Assembly: GCA_949592205.1 (NCBI GenBank)
Contig: CATIUR010000005.1
Span: 89,706,777-89,770,776, forward strand
Length of the DNA stretch: 64,000 nt
Origin: Helichrysum umbraculigerum
Lineage: Eukaryota > Streptophyta > Magnoliopsida > Asterales > Asteraceae
Direction: 5' to 3'
Shown in pieces: positions 1 through 11,900 of the stretch (position 1 is the stretch's first letter; each line of letters opens with the position of its first letter). The notes beneath the pieces are model-generated. The model was not told the origin of the DNA. It saw nothing but the letters and a program-made list of their open reading frames with translations, and searched no databases. A program made the translations under genes and the position numbers.

Positions 1-210
1 ATCGAAACCGGATTCAAGAACCAGACCCGAAAAAAAACCGAACCCGAACCGGTCAAAACCGGTTTTGACCAAAACCGGTTCGGGTTATACCCAACCCGTA
101 GGTTTGAAACCGGTTTGGCATGTGGACCGTTGGAACCGGTTAGGAACCGGTTTGACCGGAACCGGTTTGTAAAACCGGTTTGAAAACCGGTTTGAAACCG
201 GTTTTTTGAA
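1..210. repeat. CCGGTTT-rich subterminal repeat, left side of hAT element
   Basis: AACCGGTT and its neighbours recur roughly every 10-25 bases in both orientations. The same words recur at 3385-3570 beyond the transposase gene. Sub-terminal arrays of one short word in both orientations are typical transposase-binding regions of hAT elements. No other function is visible. Confidence 0.65.
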
Positions 211-381
211 TTTTTTAAAAAAATAGCCGTTTGGCTCGTTTTCTAGCCGTTTTTGTGGTTTTTTTTTTACATTTTTGTCATTCCAAATCACTATAAATAC
301 AAGGCTTGAGTTTAGGTTCATTCACAACTTCCAAACACTCATACATATCTACAAAAACTCAAAAACGCAAACTATATTCTC

Positions 382-2493
382 ATGGCAACTCAATCTTCTT
401 CGGCTTCCTATGGTGTTGGTTCTTCAAATGCACCAACGATTGTGAAACAATTGCCCAACAAAAGAAATCCGGAGATTTGGAGTGCTTACGACAAAGTGTT
501 GTTGTCGGATGGTTCGATTAAAGCCCATTGTAAACGTTGTAAGTTGTTCTTCAAACCCGACTCCAACACCACCTTGAAAAATCATACCGAGAAGCATTGT
601 GCGGGACTCAAAGGTAATCCGGAAGCAAGTGGGCAATCTTCGATGGCACGAGATGGTTCTATATTTACATACGATATGGAACGGTGTCGACAAGCTTTTG
701 CGGGTTATGTAATTCAAGAAGCTTTGCCTTTCAACCACTTCGACAACCCTCGGCTTACTAGGGTGATTCAAACCACTCTTCAACCGCGATATAACAATGT
801 AAGTCGTACTACTCTTAAACGCGATGCCCTTAAATTGTGGAAAGATGCTAAAAAACAACTAAAAATCGGTTTTGAAAATTTAAATACATGTGTATCATTA
901 ACAACCGATGTTTGGTCGGCTCCTCATGGTTTGCCCGGTTCGTACCTTTGTGTAACCGCACATTGGGTTGATCCCGCAACTTGGCAAATGATGAAACGTA
1001 CCATTGCTTTTGAAGACTTTGAGTATCCTCACACGGGTCAAAACTTATTTTACATGTTACGAAGTGTGATTAAAATGTTTAAATTGGAAGAAAATGTTTT
1101 TTCAATATCTTTTGACAACGCTAGTAATAATACACTTGCCGTTTCAAAATTAATACTAAAATACGCACCACCATTGAAGGGCATTTTTTATCATAGTCGA
1201 TGTGTTGCACACATCATTAACTTGGTTGTGCAAGCCGGACTAGCGGTTGAAGATGTAGACGAAGTAAAAACGAGGTTTAAAACTATGTTGCAAGACGTTT
1301 TTCAAAAGGGTAAAGCTAGATACAAATCTTATATGAAATTGTGCAAGGATACGAATTCTATTTTTTTAACCCCTAATTGGGACATGCCCGTTAGATGGAA
1401 TTCGACCTACCATATGTTTGTATGTGGTTTACGCCAACGCGATACTTTACAAGTTTTTCATGATCATCTTGTTACAAAAGGTCTTGCAATACCATTTCCA
1501 ATCGCATATTGGGAGTATATTAAAAAGATGGTCGAATTGCTCAAACTTTTCAAAACCGCGACCACTTTATTATCGGGTGTTTATTATCCAACTAGTCATT
1601 TGGTGCTTAATCAAATTTGGTTAATGACTACAAAATTAAACGACTACTTGTATGAAGGTCCTTTATTTGAAGAAATGGTGGCTCCCATGAAAGAAAAACT
1701 AAAAAAATATTTTCAAGAAATGCCACCGGTAATTACTTGTTCCGCCGCAATGAACCCTTGTTTGAACGTTACCGGGGTGGAAATGCTTATCGATAACATT
1801 TGTCACAATTTGGATTTGAATGAGGCCGACCCAATGTTTTCACATAATGCAAAAAAGGATTTTAACAAATATTTGGGAGATTTATTTGGCGTATATTTTC
1901 AAAAATATAGTTCAACCACACATGTGTCCGGTAGTACGGCTAACCCAATGTTTTCTTCATCTTCTTCTAGCAATCCAATGCTAAACTTTTATAATAGTTT
2001 AAGACAAGAAAACAATAAACGGGCAAGGGGTGATAGTAACCAAAATACCACTAACGAATATGGGAGATATACGACTACGGATTTTTTGGCCACTATTCTA
2101 CCCAATGAGTTCGAACAATTTGATATTTTGGCTTGGTGGAAAGAGAGGGAATCTCAATTTCCCGTTCTAGCCATCATGGCCCGAGATTTACTAACCGTCC
2201 AAGCTTCTACGGTAGCTTCGGAATCCGCTTTTTCTCTTAGTGGCAAGGTATTATCTATACGAAGAACAAGACTCACACCGGCCTCCTTAGAGATGTGCAT
2301 TTGCTTGAAGGATCACTTGGACGCCGCGGAACGCATACAAAATGTATCAAGTCTTGAAGGTGAAATGGAATACGAAGAAGACATACACAATATCGAGGTG
2401 GATGAAGGTGTAACAATATCACTTTCCGACGAAGAAATTGCTCTTGATCAAGCTTCGCGCGAGGCTACCTCCGAAGAAGATTTCGACTTTTGA
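382..2493 (+). CDS. hAT superfamily transposase (BED finger, hAT dimerisation domain)
   Basis: Intact 703-aa reading frame. An N-terminal BED-type zinc finger lies at about residues 30-75, with HCKRC followed by a spaced H...H..C set; it should bind the CCGGTTT-rich ends. The RNase H-like catalytic core shows TTDVW at about residue 176 (first Asp), SFDNASNN at about 245 (second Asp) and the ASESAFS box at about 614 (catalytic Glu). The last falls inside the C-terminal hAT dimerisation domain, around the WW and LSIRRTRL motifs. The C-terminus is acidic. The family cuts and pastes DNA and makes 8-bp target duplications. Plant relatives include Ac/Tam3-type enzymes and domesticated RICESLEEPER/DAYSLEEPER proteins. 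The CCGGTTT ends argue for a transposon rather than a domesticated host gene. A start at 382 is chosen because it precedes the BED finger; an overlapping ORF starting at 306 is a shadow. Confidence 0.9.
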   Translation: MATQSSSASYGVGSSNAPTIVKQLPNKRNPEIWSAYDKVLLSDGSIKAHCKRCKLFFKPDSNTTLKNHTEKHCAGLKGNPEASGQSSMARDGSIFTYDMERCRQAFAGYVIQEALPFNHFDNPRLTRVIQTTLQPRYNNVSRTTLKRDALKLWKDAKKQLKIGFENLNTCVSLTTDVWSAPHGLPGSYLCVTAHWVDPATWQMMKRTIAFEDFEYPHTGQNLFYMLRSVIKMFKLEENVFSISFDNASNNTLAVSKLILKYAPPLKGIFYHSRCVAHIINLVVQAGLAVEDVDEVKTRFKTMLQDVFQKGKARYKSYMKLCKDTNSIFLTPNWDMPVRWNSTYHMFVCGLRQRDTLQVFHDHLVTKGLAIPFPIAYWEYIKKMVELLKLFKTATTLLSGVYYPTSHLVLNQIWLMTTKLNDYLYEGPLFEEMVAPMKEKLKKYFQEMPPVITCSAAMNPCLNVTGVEMLIDNICHNLDLNEADPMFSHNAKKDFNKYLGDLFGVYFQKYSSTTHVSGSTANPMFSSSSSSNPMLNFYNSLRQENNKRARGDSNQNTTNEYGRYTTTDFLATILPNEFEQFDILAWWKERESQFPVLAIMARDLLTVQASTVASESAFSLSGKVLSIRRTRLTPASLEMCICLKDHLDAAERIQNVSSLEGEMEYEEDIHNIEVDEGVTISLSDEEIALDQASREATSEEDFDF

Positions 2494-2597
2494 AGATTAA
2501 TACAAGTTGAAGATTACTACACGATTACATTTTCGGGTGATGGCCATGCCGAAGCTCGAAATGTATTCGTTGGTATATTTTATATTTTTAGTTGTAA

Positions 2598-3351
2598 TTG
2601 TATTATGAAGACTTAGAAGACTTTTGTTTAAGTTATTGTTCAATTACGTTTGTATTACTAATGTTCTACCAATTCAATAAAAAAAATTTGCTCCAAACAT
2701 TGTTTATCCTTAAAAAGCCTAATGCTAAAACGTGTTTGATAAATGCAAGGAAGTTTTTACTAAACACACGGAAATGTACAACTCTTTATGCATACAGTAA
2801 TACTTTTTATGCACATGTTTCCTTGCATTTAGTAAAACATTCCTTGAAAGTATCAACTCACTTTGAATTATATAGAATTTTCGGATTCAATAATATTTTT
2901 AAGGAGATTTAGAAGCCTTTTGGTTATGTTATTGATCAATTATGTTTCCATTACTAATGTTCTACAAAGTTAATGAAAAAAATTTGGCCCAAACGTTGCT
3001 TTTCCTTAAAACGCTTAACGCCCTAACGTTTATGAATTATATAGAATTTTCGGATTCAATAATATTTTTAAGGAGATTTAGAAGCCTTTTGGTTATGTTA
3101 TTGATCAATTATGTTTCCATTACTAATGTTCTACAAAGTTAATGAAAAAAATTTGGCCCAAACGTTGCTTTTCCTTAAAACGCTTAACGCCCTAACGTTT
3201 ATGAATTATATAGAATTTCCGGATTCAATAATATTTTTAAGGAGATTTAGAAGCCTTTTGGTTATGTTATTGATCAATTATGTTTCCATTACTAATGTTC
3301 TACAAAGTTAATGAAAAAATTTTGGCCCAAACGTTGCTTTTCCTTAAAACG
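2598..3351. repeat. 169-bp tandem repeat downstream of the hAT transposase
   Basis: A 169-bp unit beginning GAATTATATAGAATTTTCGG starts near 2865, 3034 and 3203, giving nearly three copies with only scattered changes; the last is cut short near 3351. An older, clearly diverged copy covers about 2605-2725. Short reading frames at 2942, 3111 and 3280 are just this repeat translated and are not genes. It lies inside the hAT element between the stop codon and the right subterminal repeats. Confidence 0.9.
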
Positions 3352-3384
3352 AAGACGTGCGAGCGAAAATACGATTTTTATAAA

Positions 3385-3590
3385 AAAAACCGGTTTGAAA
3401 CCGGTTTTGAACCCGAACCGGTTTGGACCCTACCCAAACCGGTTTGGGTCGGGTTGGGGTTTTGGGGTGCCCAAATCGGGTTGAACCCGAACCGGTTTTG
3501 GGCCAAACCGGTTTTGACCAAGTTTGACCAAAACCGGTTTCGGGTCGGGTCGGGTCGGGTATTCCAAAAATCGGGTTTTGCGCATCTCTA
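3385..3590. repeat. CCGGTTT-rich subterminal repeat and right terminus of hAT element
   Basis: The same AAACCGGTTT and GGGTCGGGT words as at 1-210, in both orientations, end at GCGCATCTCTA. The last ten bases look like the inverted terminal repeat of a hAT element. Confidence 0.65.
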
Positions 3591-3730
3591 GAAAAGCTCA
3601 GTTTAGACTTTGATCGGACCTTAAAAAGAATTGGACTGGAATTTTTAGGCACGAACGAATTGAACGACCTATTTAGGGCCCCGGCTTGTGTACCTTTGTT
3701 TATTATTTTAGGGTTTTGCTGAGACGTGCC

Positions 3731-3908
3731 CCGTGACACATGATAAGGGACATTTAATAAAGTTGAAATTTCCTTAATTATTAACAGTTACATTTAATAA
3801 GAATTAATTCAATCTAAAATATACTATTTTAATGCATATATAAATTACAAATTTTGATATTTAAGGAAATTGAGGTTCATTAAATGTACTTTAGCGTGTG
3901 TCACATGG
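3731..3908. mobile_element. Small inverted-repeat MITE
   Basis: The left arm CCGTGACACATGATAAGGGA, continuing to about 3778, is matched in reverse complement by about 3860-3908, which ends GTGTGTCACATGG. The arms are roughly 45 bp with several mismatches around an AT-rich loop. There is no coding capacity. The superfamily is uncertain because no clean target duplication is visible. Confidence 0.55.
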
Positions 3909-4996
3909 AACATATTAGCAAAATTCATTATTTTATCTTTAATTTAGAATTAAATTAATGTACTAATGAGCGGATTAACATGTCATTTGCAAGGACCACA
4001 ACTGTTTATAATCGTTTCAATTGCTGGAGTTGAACGTTATAAAGGTTCATGTGATTTAATTGTCTTTCAAGTGTGACTTCTTATCAACTCTTTGGGACAT
4101 TGATAAGTTACAAATTTCAGAGCTCCATTTCATAATATTTTTATTGAAGATTTACATCGTTCGACGTTCATCTCTGTGATTTATACCATATTACAATGAT
4201 CATCCTTATCGATCACAAATTACATCCATCGTCTCAAGGTAGTTGGGAACGACCATTAGGATGATCGGTGTTAGCTGGTGTAACCAAAAAAGATGATCGA
4301 TATGATTTACTCTTTATACTATTATGTATCACACGAGTTTTAATCAAAGGAATATACTGTAATATTTGAAGATTTTTATGTAGTTGAGAAGGAATTGACA
4401 AGCTAAATACATACAATAAAACTTATGAAAATATGCTTAATTGGATAGTAAAAGAGGTAAATTTTAATTTTAATACATGTTAAAATAATAAACCTTGTTT
4501 GAACTTTGATGGGATATCATTTTAAAATTAATGTACTTTATTGTTTTTGGAATCGGCAAGTAAATTTTATTTATATAAAACGAGCTCTATGAAACTTTTT
4601 TTACTACCTTCGTTTTAATTTTATTCTCTCATGTTTCTTTTTAATAATATTAAAATATAATTGTTCATTTTCAATTTCAACCGATCAGAAAGTTTTAATT
4701 GTAGTATTGTATATTACTATTGGTTATCAATACAATTGTTGTATCTTTTATAAATTGTATATAAATTTATAGTAGACAATTTAATTGAGACCGAACGAGT
4801 ATTACATAAGGATCACCTTCTTACAATAGTGACATTCGATTTTGTTTTTTTATTAAACTAAAAAATTCCGAATTAAGAAGGTGCGTCGTATGAAATTACA
4901 TCACGAATATAAAAATCCATAATAATACTCAAATAAGAGGTCGACAACGTCTTGTTTTCAGTCATTTATATACCGACAAAAAGTACCTATAATTGC
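3909..4996. other. Intergenic, nothing recognisable
   Basis: AT-rich sequence without a convincing reading frame, RNA gene or bounded repeat. A 60-codon minus frame at 4234-4416 has no recognisable domain or codon bias. Confidence 0.5.
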
Positions 4997-5004
4997 GTTA
5001 AAAT

Positions 5005-5313
5005 CAGAGGCGGATTTGAGGGTGTGCAGGTTGAGCTATTGCACAGGGCCCTTAATTTTCGTGGGGCCTAAATTTTTAAGTTTTATGCTATAGGTGGTTT
5101 ATTTTTGTAATTATCAATCTCATTAAACAAAGTCTTATGATGCTAAATACAATAATTATTGAATGTAGACAAAAAAATCTATTTGTAACAATGGAGGATG
5201 TGTGGTTACAAGTCTAGTTTGAGGAAGAAGACCTTTTATTCAAATTCTCCACTAATTAAGGGCCTATAATTTATTTATAGCACAGGGCACCCAAACTTAA
5301 CGAGACGCCCCTG
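5005..5313. mobile_element. Non-autonomous hAT element, 309 bp
   Basis: Ends are CAGAGGCGGATTT on the left and, read from the other strand, CAGGGGCGTCTCG on the right, so the termini share CAGRGGCG. The flanks are GTTAAAAT (4997-5004) and ATTAAAAT (5314-5321), matching at 7 of 8 bases as expected for an 8-bp hAT target duplication. The word GCACAGGGC occurs near both ends in the same orientation. No coding sequence. Confidence 0.75.
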
Positions 5314-5321
5314 ATTAAAAT

Positions 5322-6449
5322 ATTTAGTATATCAATATTCTATGATATTGAATACTTTAATAATTGATTGAGCACATAATTTGGAGACGACTGTATCCTA
5401 CAAGGGCAATTTTAGGGTGGGATAATTTGGAGACGACTGTAAATCCGTATAAGGGTGGGGCAGGGTGAGCTTCCGCAGGTAAATCCGTATATCAAATTTA
5501 TATATATGTATAATATATATGATAAAAGCAATATATAATGAAATATAAATTAGCAAAACTGGATAATAATTCGTATGTTTTTAGTTTTAACATTCAGATC
5601 TTTGTTTAAAGTTAAGATTTGATGTTTTGAAAATGTTTTAGAAACACTTAATTATATGATAAATCATTTGTTTGAACGTTTTGATAATAAACGCTTCGAC
5701 ACTTAATAAATTTTCGTATCGTAGAAAACCCGTCAGTTTGACCGTTCTGCGGGTCGTGGGTACCGCATGAAAACCCGTTTGATAAAAACTTGCCGATTTA
5801 CGGGTTGAGAAAAACCAACGGGTACAATTTACGGGTAGGGCAGATCCGTTCTCACAATCCGCGGGTGCCATGTTGTTAGCTCTTTGAAAATATTTTAAAT
5901 TTCTAATATATTACGAAGTATATATAGAATAAATAGAAAAACAAAAAAAAAAACAAAATATTTGGAGACTTAACCGCACAATTATGATCGGCACCATGGG
6001 ACATGTGTGTAGGTCTGTGAATGAGTATAAACAAAGCAAAGGTTTGGCCTATCGATTTCGCTTTACAAAACATGAGTTGCAGAGCCAATCCCCACAGTAT
6101 CACATTATAAGCATTTTCCACCTTGTAAATTCTATTTGCATTTTATTTCCCTTCAGTTATACCAATAGTTAAAATGTTAATCCCTATAAAGTTCACAATC
6201 AATCAAGTTAACTATCATTAGGCGACTTTAAAGCAAGTTACGTATGAAATGGTGGAGGTATACATATTACCTCCTAAATGTAGTACTCTACATTATAATT
6301 ATACATTATTATGATTTGATTAAGTAAAACCGATTCTTTGTTTATAGGACACATAGTAGCAATAAATGATTCACTTCTTTTTCCGGCCTAATATATTTTA
6401 CACAACATGATGAACGGATTTGTAGGCCGGGTTACCCTTCATATTTGGC
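5322..6449. other. Intergenic, degenerate repeat debris
   Basis: A phrase containing GGAGACGACTGTA recurs near 5381 and 5430, and a patch at 5720-5870 is rich in ACGGGT/ACCCGT words, suggesting an old transposon end. No bounded element, gene or RNA could be supported. Confidence 0.4.
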
Positions 6450-6454
6450 TCTAC

Positions 6455-8908
6455 TGTAACACCCCCAAATTCGATGATTTGCGGAAGCTTGATTTGGGTG
6501 TTACTAATCAATAACAAAGCACAAAGATAAATAGCAAACGACTCTATATGCGTCGTTTTTACGAAATATATTAATAATTGAACTGTTTACAACATTGAAG
6601 CTTTACATAGCTCGAGTTAAATAAAATGAGATTTCAGTACATAAGTACTTGTACAAAATATACTAATGCAAGAAAATCTCAATCGTCTGTATGCTGACTC
6701 GAGCTAAATCCTGAGCAGAAACATCCTACTGCTGGGTACCTGCGATATATGCTAAAAGGTCAGCTATAAAGCTGGTGAGCTCACAGGTTTGAAATCAGTT
6801 ATATCGTATGAACCGCAAGATTTAAATAATGAATTGCATCCAGCAATTAAATAGTGAATTGCATCCAGCAATTTAATAATGAATTGCATCCAGCAATTAA
6901 ATGATAATCATCGTGTATACAGCCATGAGCACATAGTTGAGCTTAACTCGAGGGCCGGGTCCCCTATAGAGAATTCCGGGCGAGGTGCCTCCACGAATGC
7001 CTAATCAACATTCGTCTTCCCAAATATTAGTACGTCCGTTTACCCGGTTAGTGCTTGCTAACCCGGACGAGGAGGGTCAATCCTATATGGTACCATATAC
7101 TAATATTCACACTACAACGTATTAACAACTATGCTGACGGAGGACTTTAAAATGATTAGTTTCGAAAAACTCATGTAGTATATGAAAAGTTGGTACTTGC
7201 GTTCACATGTTAAAAGTTTGAGCAGTATATCACACCCCTGAGTAAAATAGTAAAAGAGGGGCTATGAGACTCACCTGAGTCTGAATGCGTTTAAACAAAC
7301 GTAAGTTGATTAGCCGAAATGAAGTCCAAAGACTTGTAACCTGAGGGTGTCCACGACACGCGATGGTTATAAATATGATTGGGTATCTTAAAAGATCACC
7401 CCTGCAGTTGTTCGTCCAACTATAATGTCCAAATATCCACTATTTGGTTGATATGTTTAAGTGTTTGAAAAGTGTACGACCCGTTGGTGACGAGTTTGAA
7501 ATAATAACTTCAAGTATTATTATCAAGTTATCGATGTTTTGCACTTACAAAAGTGTCCCAAAGTGTTTTATAAGTCGTATCGTATAAAGATTTGAGGTTG
7601 TAAAAGTTCGATACTTAGTGAAATTTAAGTTGTAAATATTCTGTTTTATGCGTCACTTAAAGCGACACTCATGGGTTTAGGCGACACTTAGGAAGTGTCG
7701 CATGAAATGACTGATTCTGAATAATAGCGTCACTTGTGCAAGTGACGCATAGAGTGCGACACTTGAGGAAGTGTCGGTTGTAAGTGTCGGTATAAAGGTC
7801 ATGAGTCACTAAGGTGAGTGACGGGTGAAATCAGGTTTGATGGTAGGCGTCACTTAGGCAAGTGACGCTATAAGTGTCGGTCATTAGTGACGGGTATTGA
7901 AAATGCGTCACTTAGGTAGTGACGGAAAAAGAGGGTTTTATGCGGCACTTAGGCAAGTGACGCAAAATTTGGGCTTTTAGCGACACTCAATGCGTCACTT
8001 AAGTGACGCACGAAGTGACGCTATACTGCATGCTTCGTTGCGACACTTAAAGCTGTTGACGGGTTTTTGAGCCAAAAACGAGTTTTCGGGTTTCCGATCG
8101 GTCCAATATTTTTACCCAACCCTTATAGGGACATTATAAGTTGTTACAAACTACTAGAAAGTGAAAACACTTAAAAACGAGAGATTTCGGGATTTGTCGG
8201 AAACTTACAAAGTGTCGGATGAGAAATCCGAAAAGATAGCGTTGTAGATCGGGAAGTGGTGAACGTTTTTCTTCAAAGTGATGATGAGATCCAAGGTCGT
8301 TTAGTGGTAGTATTTGACGATTTTTGTGATGTGGTGGTGATGAACTTTTTAGAGAGAAAATGGAGGAAGAGAGAGGAAAGAAAGATAGAAATGAGAAAGT
8401 GAGGTGGTGGGTTGGAGGTTATCCTCCAACTTTCAGTCTCCGCTCCCCGTGCGGTGTTCGTTTGCTCCGTCGTTTAAACGTTAAATAATTACTTTAAATA
8501 TTAAATGGTACATTTTAAATACAAATTATTACGCGATATTTTATTTAATTATTTTACAAATAAGTTTACGTTTGAGTTATAAATGTAAGTTGGTTTATTT
8601 AGTTTGCGCGTTTTACATTTTAAATTGTGTAACTTTCTGATTGTACGATACGAATAAATACGAAATATTATTATAATAATATTTTTGACATAACAACGTT
8701 ATTTAATAAAATTGGTCACCAACGTCCGTATTAAATTGAATCGAAATACATTCGATTTAAATTGCGTACGATTTAACCAAATCGCATTTTCGTATATATT
8801 CAACAATATATATAATTCGATACATTAATTAGCCTAACTAGGAACTAATTACATGTATTAACATATGATTAGGCACTAATTACTAGTCCTAATTTCGCGG
8901 GTGTTACA
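6455..8908 (-). repeat. 3' LTR of the young Gypsy element
   Basis: Begins TGTAACACCC and ends GGGTGTTACA on the plus strand, so the termini are inverted. Near the inner end a CT-rich stretch (about 8340-8400, read on minus) probably marks the 5' untranslated part of the transcript. Contains the hairpin array at 7649-8046 and three copies of a GCATCCAGCAATT motif at 6837-6900. Confidence 0.95.
7649..8046. repeat. Array of short GC-rich inverted repeats in LTR (motif GCGTCACTT/GCGACACTT)
   Basis: At least six near-perfect hairpins of 18-22 bp occur: 7681-7701, 7727-7748, 7756-7777, 7847-7868, 7942-7963 and the perfect 18-bp palindrome GCGTCACTTAAGTGACGC at 7992-8009. Two arm versions coexist, GCGTCACTT...AAGTGACGC and GCGACACTT...AAGTGTCGC, a change kept paired in both arms. 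Unpaired half-sites lie between them. The array is repeated in the other LTR. Confidence 0.9.
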
Positions 8909-8921
8909 TTCTCCCCCTATT
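8909..8921 (-). other. Polypurine tract
   Basis: Reads ATAGGGGGAGAA on the minus strand immediately before the 3' LTR. This is the expected primer site for plus-strand DNA synthesis of the Gypsy element. Confidence 0.85.
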
Positions 8922-8942
8922 AGAAGAATTTCGTCCCGAAAT

Positions 8943-11900
8943 TTAGCTCGAAGTCGTGTTTGATGTGGAATCAGTAAAGAGTTGAGGATATTTGAGTCGC
9001 ATTTGGTCTTCCCGTTCCCAGGTGAATTCCGGACCACGCCGCGAATTCCATCTGACCTTGACGATGGGAATACGACTTTGTTTCAGTTGTTTGACCTCAC
9101 GGTCCATAATTTCAGCGGGTTCCTCAACGAAGTGAAGTTTATCGTCAACACGAATTTCATCTAATGGAATGATAAGTGTCTCATCAGATAGACACTTCTT
9201 CAGATTTGAAATATGAAAAGTAGGGTGCACGCTGCTGAGTTCGGATGGCAGCTGCAATCGATAAGCTACGGGGCCAATCCGTTCGAGGATCTCAAAAGGC
9301 CCGATGTACCGGGGATTCAACTTCCCGCGTTTGCCAAAACGGATGACGCCTTTCCAAGGCGATACTTTTAAGAGTACTCGATCCCCAACTTGGAACTCGA
9401 GTGGTTTGCGTCTCACGTCAGCATAACTTTTCTGACGATCACGTGCGGCTTTGAGTCTGTTTTGGATTTCCACAATTTTCTCAGTGGTGGCGTGAATGAG
9501 TTCAGGACCAGTGAGTTGACTATCTCCCACTTCAGTCCAACAGATCGGTGATCGGCACTTACGACCGTACAGTGCCTCAAAAGGTGCAGCCTTAATGCTG
9601 GCGTGATAGCTGTTATTGTACGAGAATTCGCACAACGGTAAATGTTTTTCCCAGTTTGTACCGAAATCAACTACGCAGGCGCGTAGCATATCTTCCAAGG
9701 TTTGAATGGTTCGTTCACTTTGGCCATCGGTTTGAGGATGGTACGCGGTACTCATATCGAGACGGGTACCCAAAGCTTTTTGAAGTGATTGCCAAAAGTG
9801 AGAGGTGAAACGGGCATCTCTGTCAGAGATGATCGAGATTGGAACACCGTGATGAGAAACGATTTCCTTGATGTAGATTTGTGTAAGGCGTTCCATTTTA
9901 TCGTTTTCTTTGATTTCCAGGAAATGAGCAGATTTGGTGAGACGATCGACGATCACCCAAATGGTATCGCAGCTGCTCGACGACTTGGGTAGTTTGGTTA
10001 TGAAATCCATGGCAATTTGATCCCATTTCCATTCAGGGATTTCAGGTTGTTGGAGTAAACCAGGAGGTTTCTGATGTTCGGTTTTGACTTTCGAGCAAGT
10101 AAGACACTTGCTGACATAAGTGGCGATTTCGGCTTTCATGTTTGGCCACCAATAAAATTCCTTGATACCGTGGTACATCTTATCGGATCCCGGATGAATA
10201 GAATATCTAGACTTGTGAGCCTCGTCCATCACCAAGTCTCTTAGGTTCCCAAAACTAGGCAACCAGATTCGGTTTGAGAAATACCTAATACCGTTAGGTC
10301 TGATTTCGAATTGTTTGTCAATACCCCGTAAGGCTTCATTTTTGATGTGTTCAGATTTCAGGGCTTCGATCTGAGCGGTATGAATTTGAAGGGTAAGATC
10401 GTTATGAATGGTCATACTGAGGGCTCGGACTCGAAGTGGTTTTGATCGTTCCTTTCGACTGAGGGCATCGGCTACAACATTAGCCTTCCCTGGATGGTAC
10501 TTGATCTCGCAATCATAATCGGTAAGCAACTCGACCCATCGACGTTGCCTCATATTGAGATCCTTCTGATCGAAGATATGTTGGAGACTTTTGTGATCGG
10601 TAAAGAGGGTGCACTTAGTGCCGTAGAGATAATGTCTCCAGATTTTGAGAGCAAAAACGACAGCTCCAAGTTCGAGATCGTGAGTGGTGTAGTTCTTTTC
10701 ATGAATTTTCAGCTGTCGTGAGACATAGGCAATAACTTTGTCTCGTTGCATCAATACACAACCGAGACCTTGGTGAGAAGCATCACAGTGTACCACGAAG
10801 TCATCGGTGCCTTCGGGTAAGGATAGAATTGGAGCACTGCAAAGCTTTTGTTTCAGAAGTTGGAACGCTGATTCTTGTTTATCGGTCCAATCGAACCTTT
10901 TGTCCTTCTGAGTCAGTACCGTGAGTGGTTGAGCTATTTTAGAGAAATTTTCGATAAATCGCCGATAGTACCCAGCAAGACCCAAGAATTGTCGTACTTC
11001 AGTTGCAGAGGTGGGTGCTTGCCAGTCTTTGATAGCCTCGATCTTTGATGGGTCCACGTGAATTCCCTGACTGTCGATCACGTGACCAAGAAATTGAACG
11101 GTTTGAATCCAGAACTCACACTTAGAGAATTTAGCGTAAAGCTCCTCGTATCTAAGTAGTTCAAGGATGGTTTTGAGGTGTTGCGCACGTTCTTGCTCGT
11201 TGCGCGAGTAAATGAGTATGTCATCAATAAAGACAATGACAAACTTATCGAGGTAAGGTTTGCACACCCGGTTCATGAGGTCCATGAATACAGCCGGTGC
11301 GTTGGTTAGACCAAAGGGCATCACTTGAAATTCGTAGTGCCCGTAACGAGTTCTGAAAGCAGTTTTTGGAATATCGGCGTCGCGAACTCGTAACTGATGA
11401 TAGCCTGATCGCAGGTCGATTTTTGAGTAGAAACTTGAACCCTGAAGTTGGTCGAATAGATCATCAATGCGAGGAAGTGGATAACGGTTCTTGACGGTCA
11501 ATTTGTTCAATTCTCGGTAGTCGATGCACATTCGGAATGAACCGTCATTCTTTTTGACAAATAAGACCGGAGCTCCCCAAGGTGAAGAACTCGGTCTAAT
11601 GAATCCTCGATCCAGAAGTTCCTGTAACTGAGAGGACAACTTCTGAAGTTCAGATGGGGCTAAACGGTATGGTACGCGGGCCACCGGTGCGGCACCCGGC
11701 ACGAGATCAATCGAGAACTCAACCTGTCTAAGCGGAGGTAGACCAGGTAATTCTTCCGGAAAGACTTCGGGAAAGTCTCTAACAATTGGCACATCCTCAA
11801 GTCGCTTCTCCTCCGACTTCTTCTCTGTGATGTGTGCAAGTATTGCGGGGTAACCCTTTCTCAGAAATTTTCGGGTTTTTAAGCAGGAGATTATATTGAG

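Larger units (their letters stand above)
1..3590 (+). mobile_element. hAT DNA transposon, left end outside window
   Basis: A long transposase gene is flanked on both sides by the same CCGGTTT/AAACCGG-rich sequence (1-210 and 3385-3570). This is the usual subterminal repeat layout of hAT elements, to which the transposase binds. The right end reads GCGCATCTCTA at 3580-3590, which on the other strand begins TAGAGATGCG, a hAT-like terminus. The left terminus and its 8-bp target duplication lie before base 1, so the boundary cannot be proved. If it is right, the right-hand TSD would be GAAAAGCT at 3591-3598. The transposase frame is uninterrupted, so the element may be autonomous. Confidence 0.75.

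Noticed and set aside
2942..3591. Three small repeated ORFs (66-103 aa)
   Set aside because: They are the same 169-bp tandem repeat translated; no domain, and the third runs into the CCGGTTT repeats.
5700..5880. Possible hAT end with ACGGGT/ACCCGT words
   Set aside because: No inverted termini or target duplication could be identified.
7649..8046. CRISPR-like array of repeats and spacers
   Set aside because: Units are palindromic and irregularly spaced, lie inside a plant LTR and are duplicated in both LTRs; no CRISPR context.
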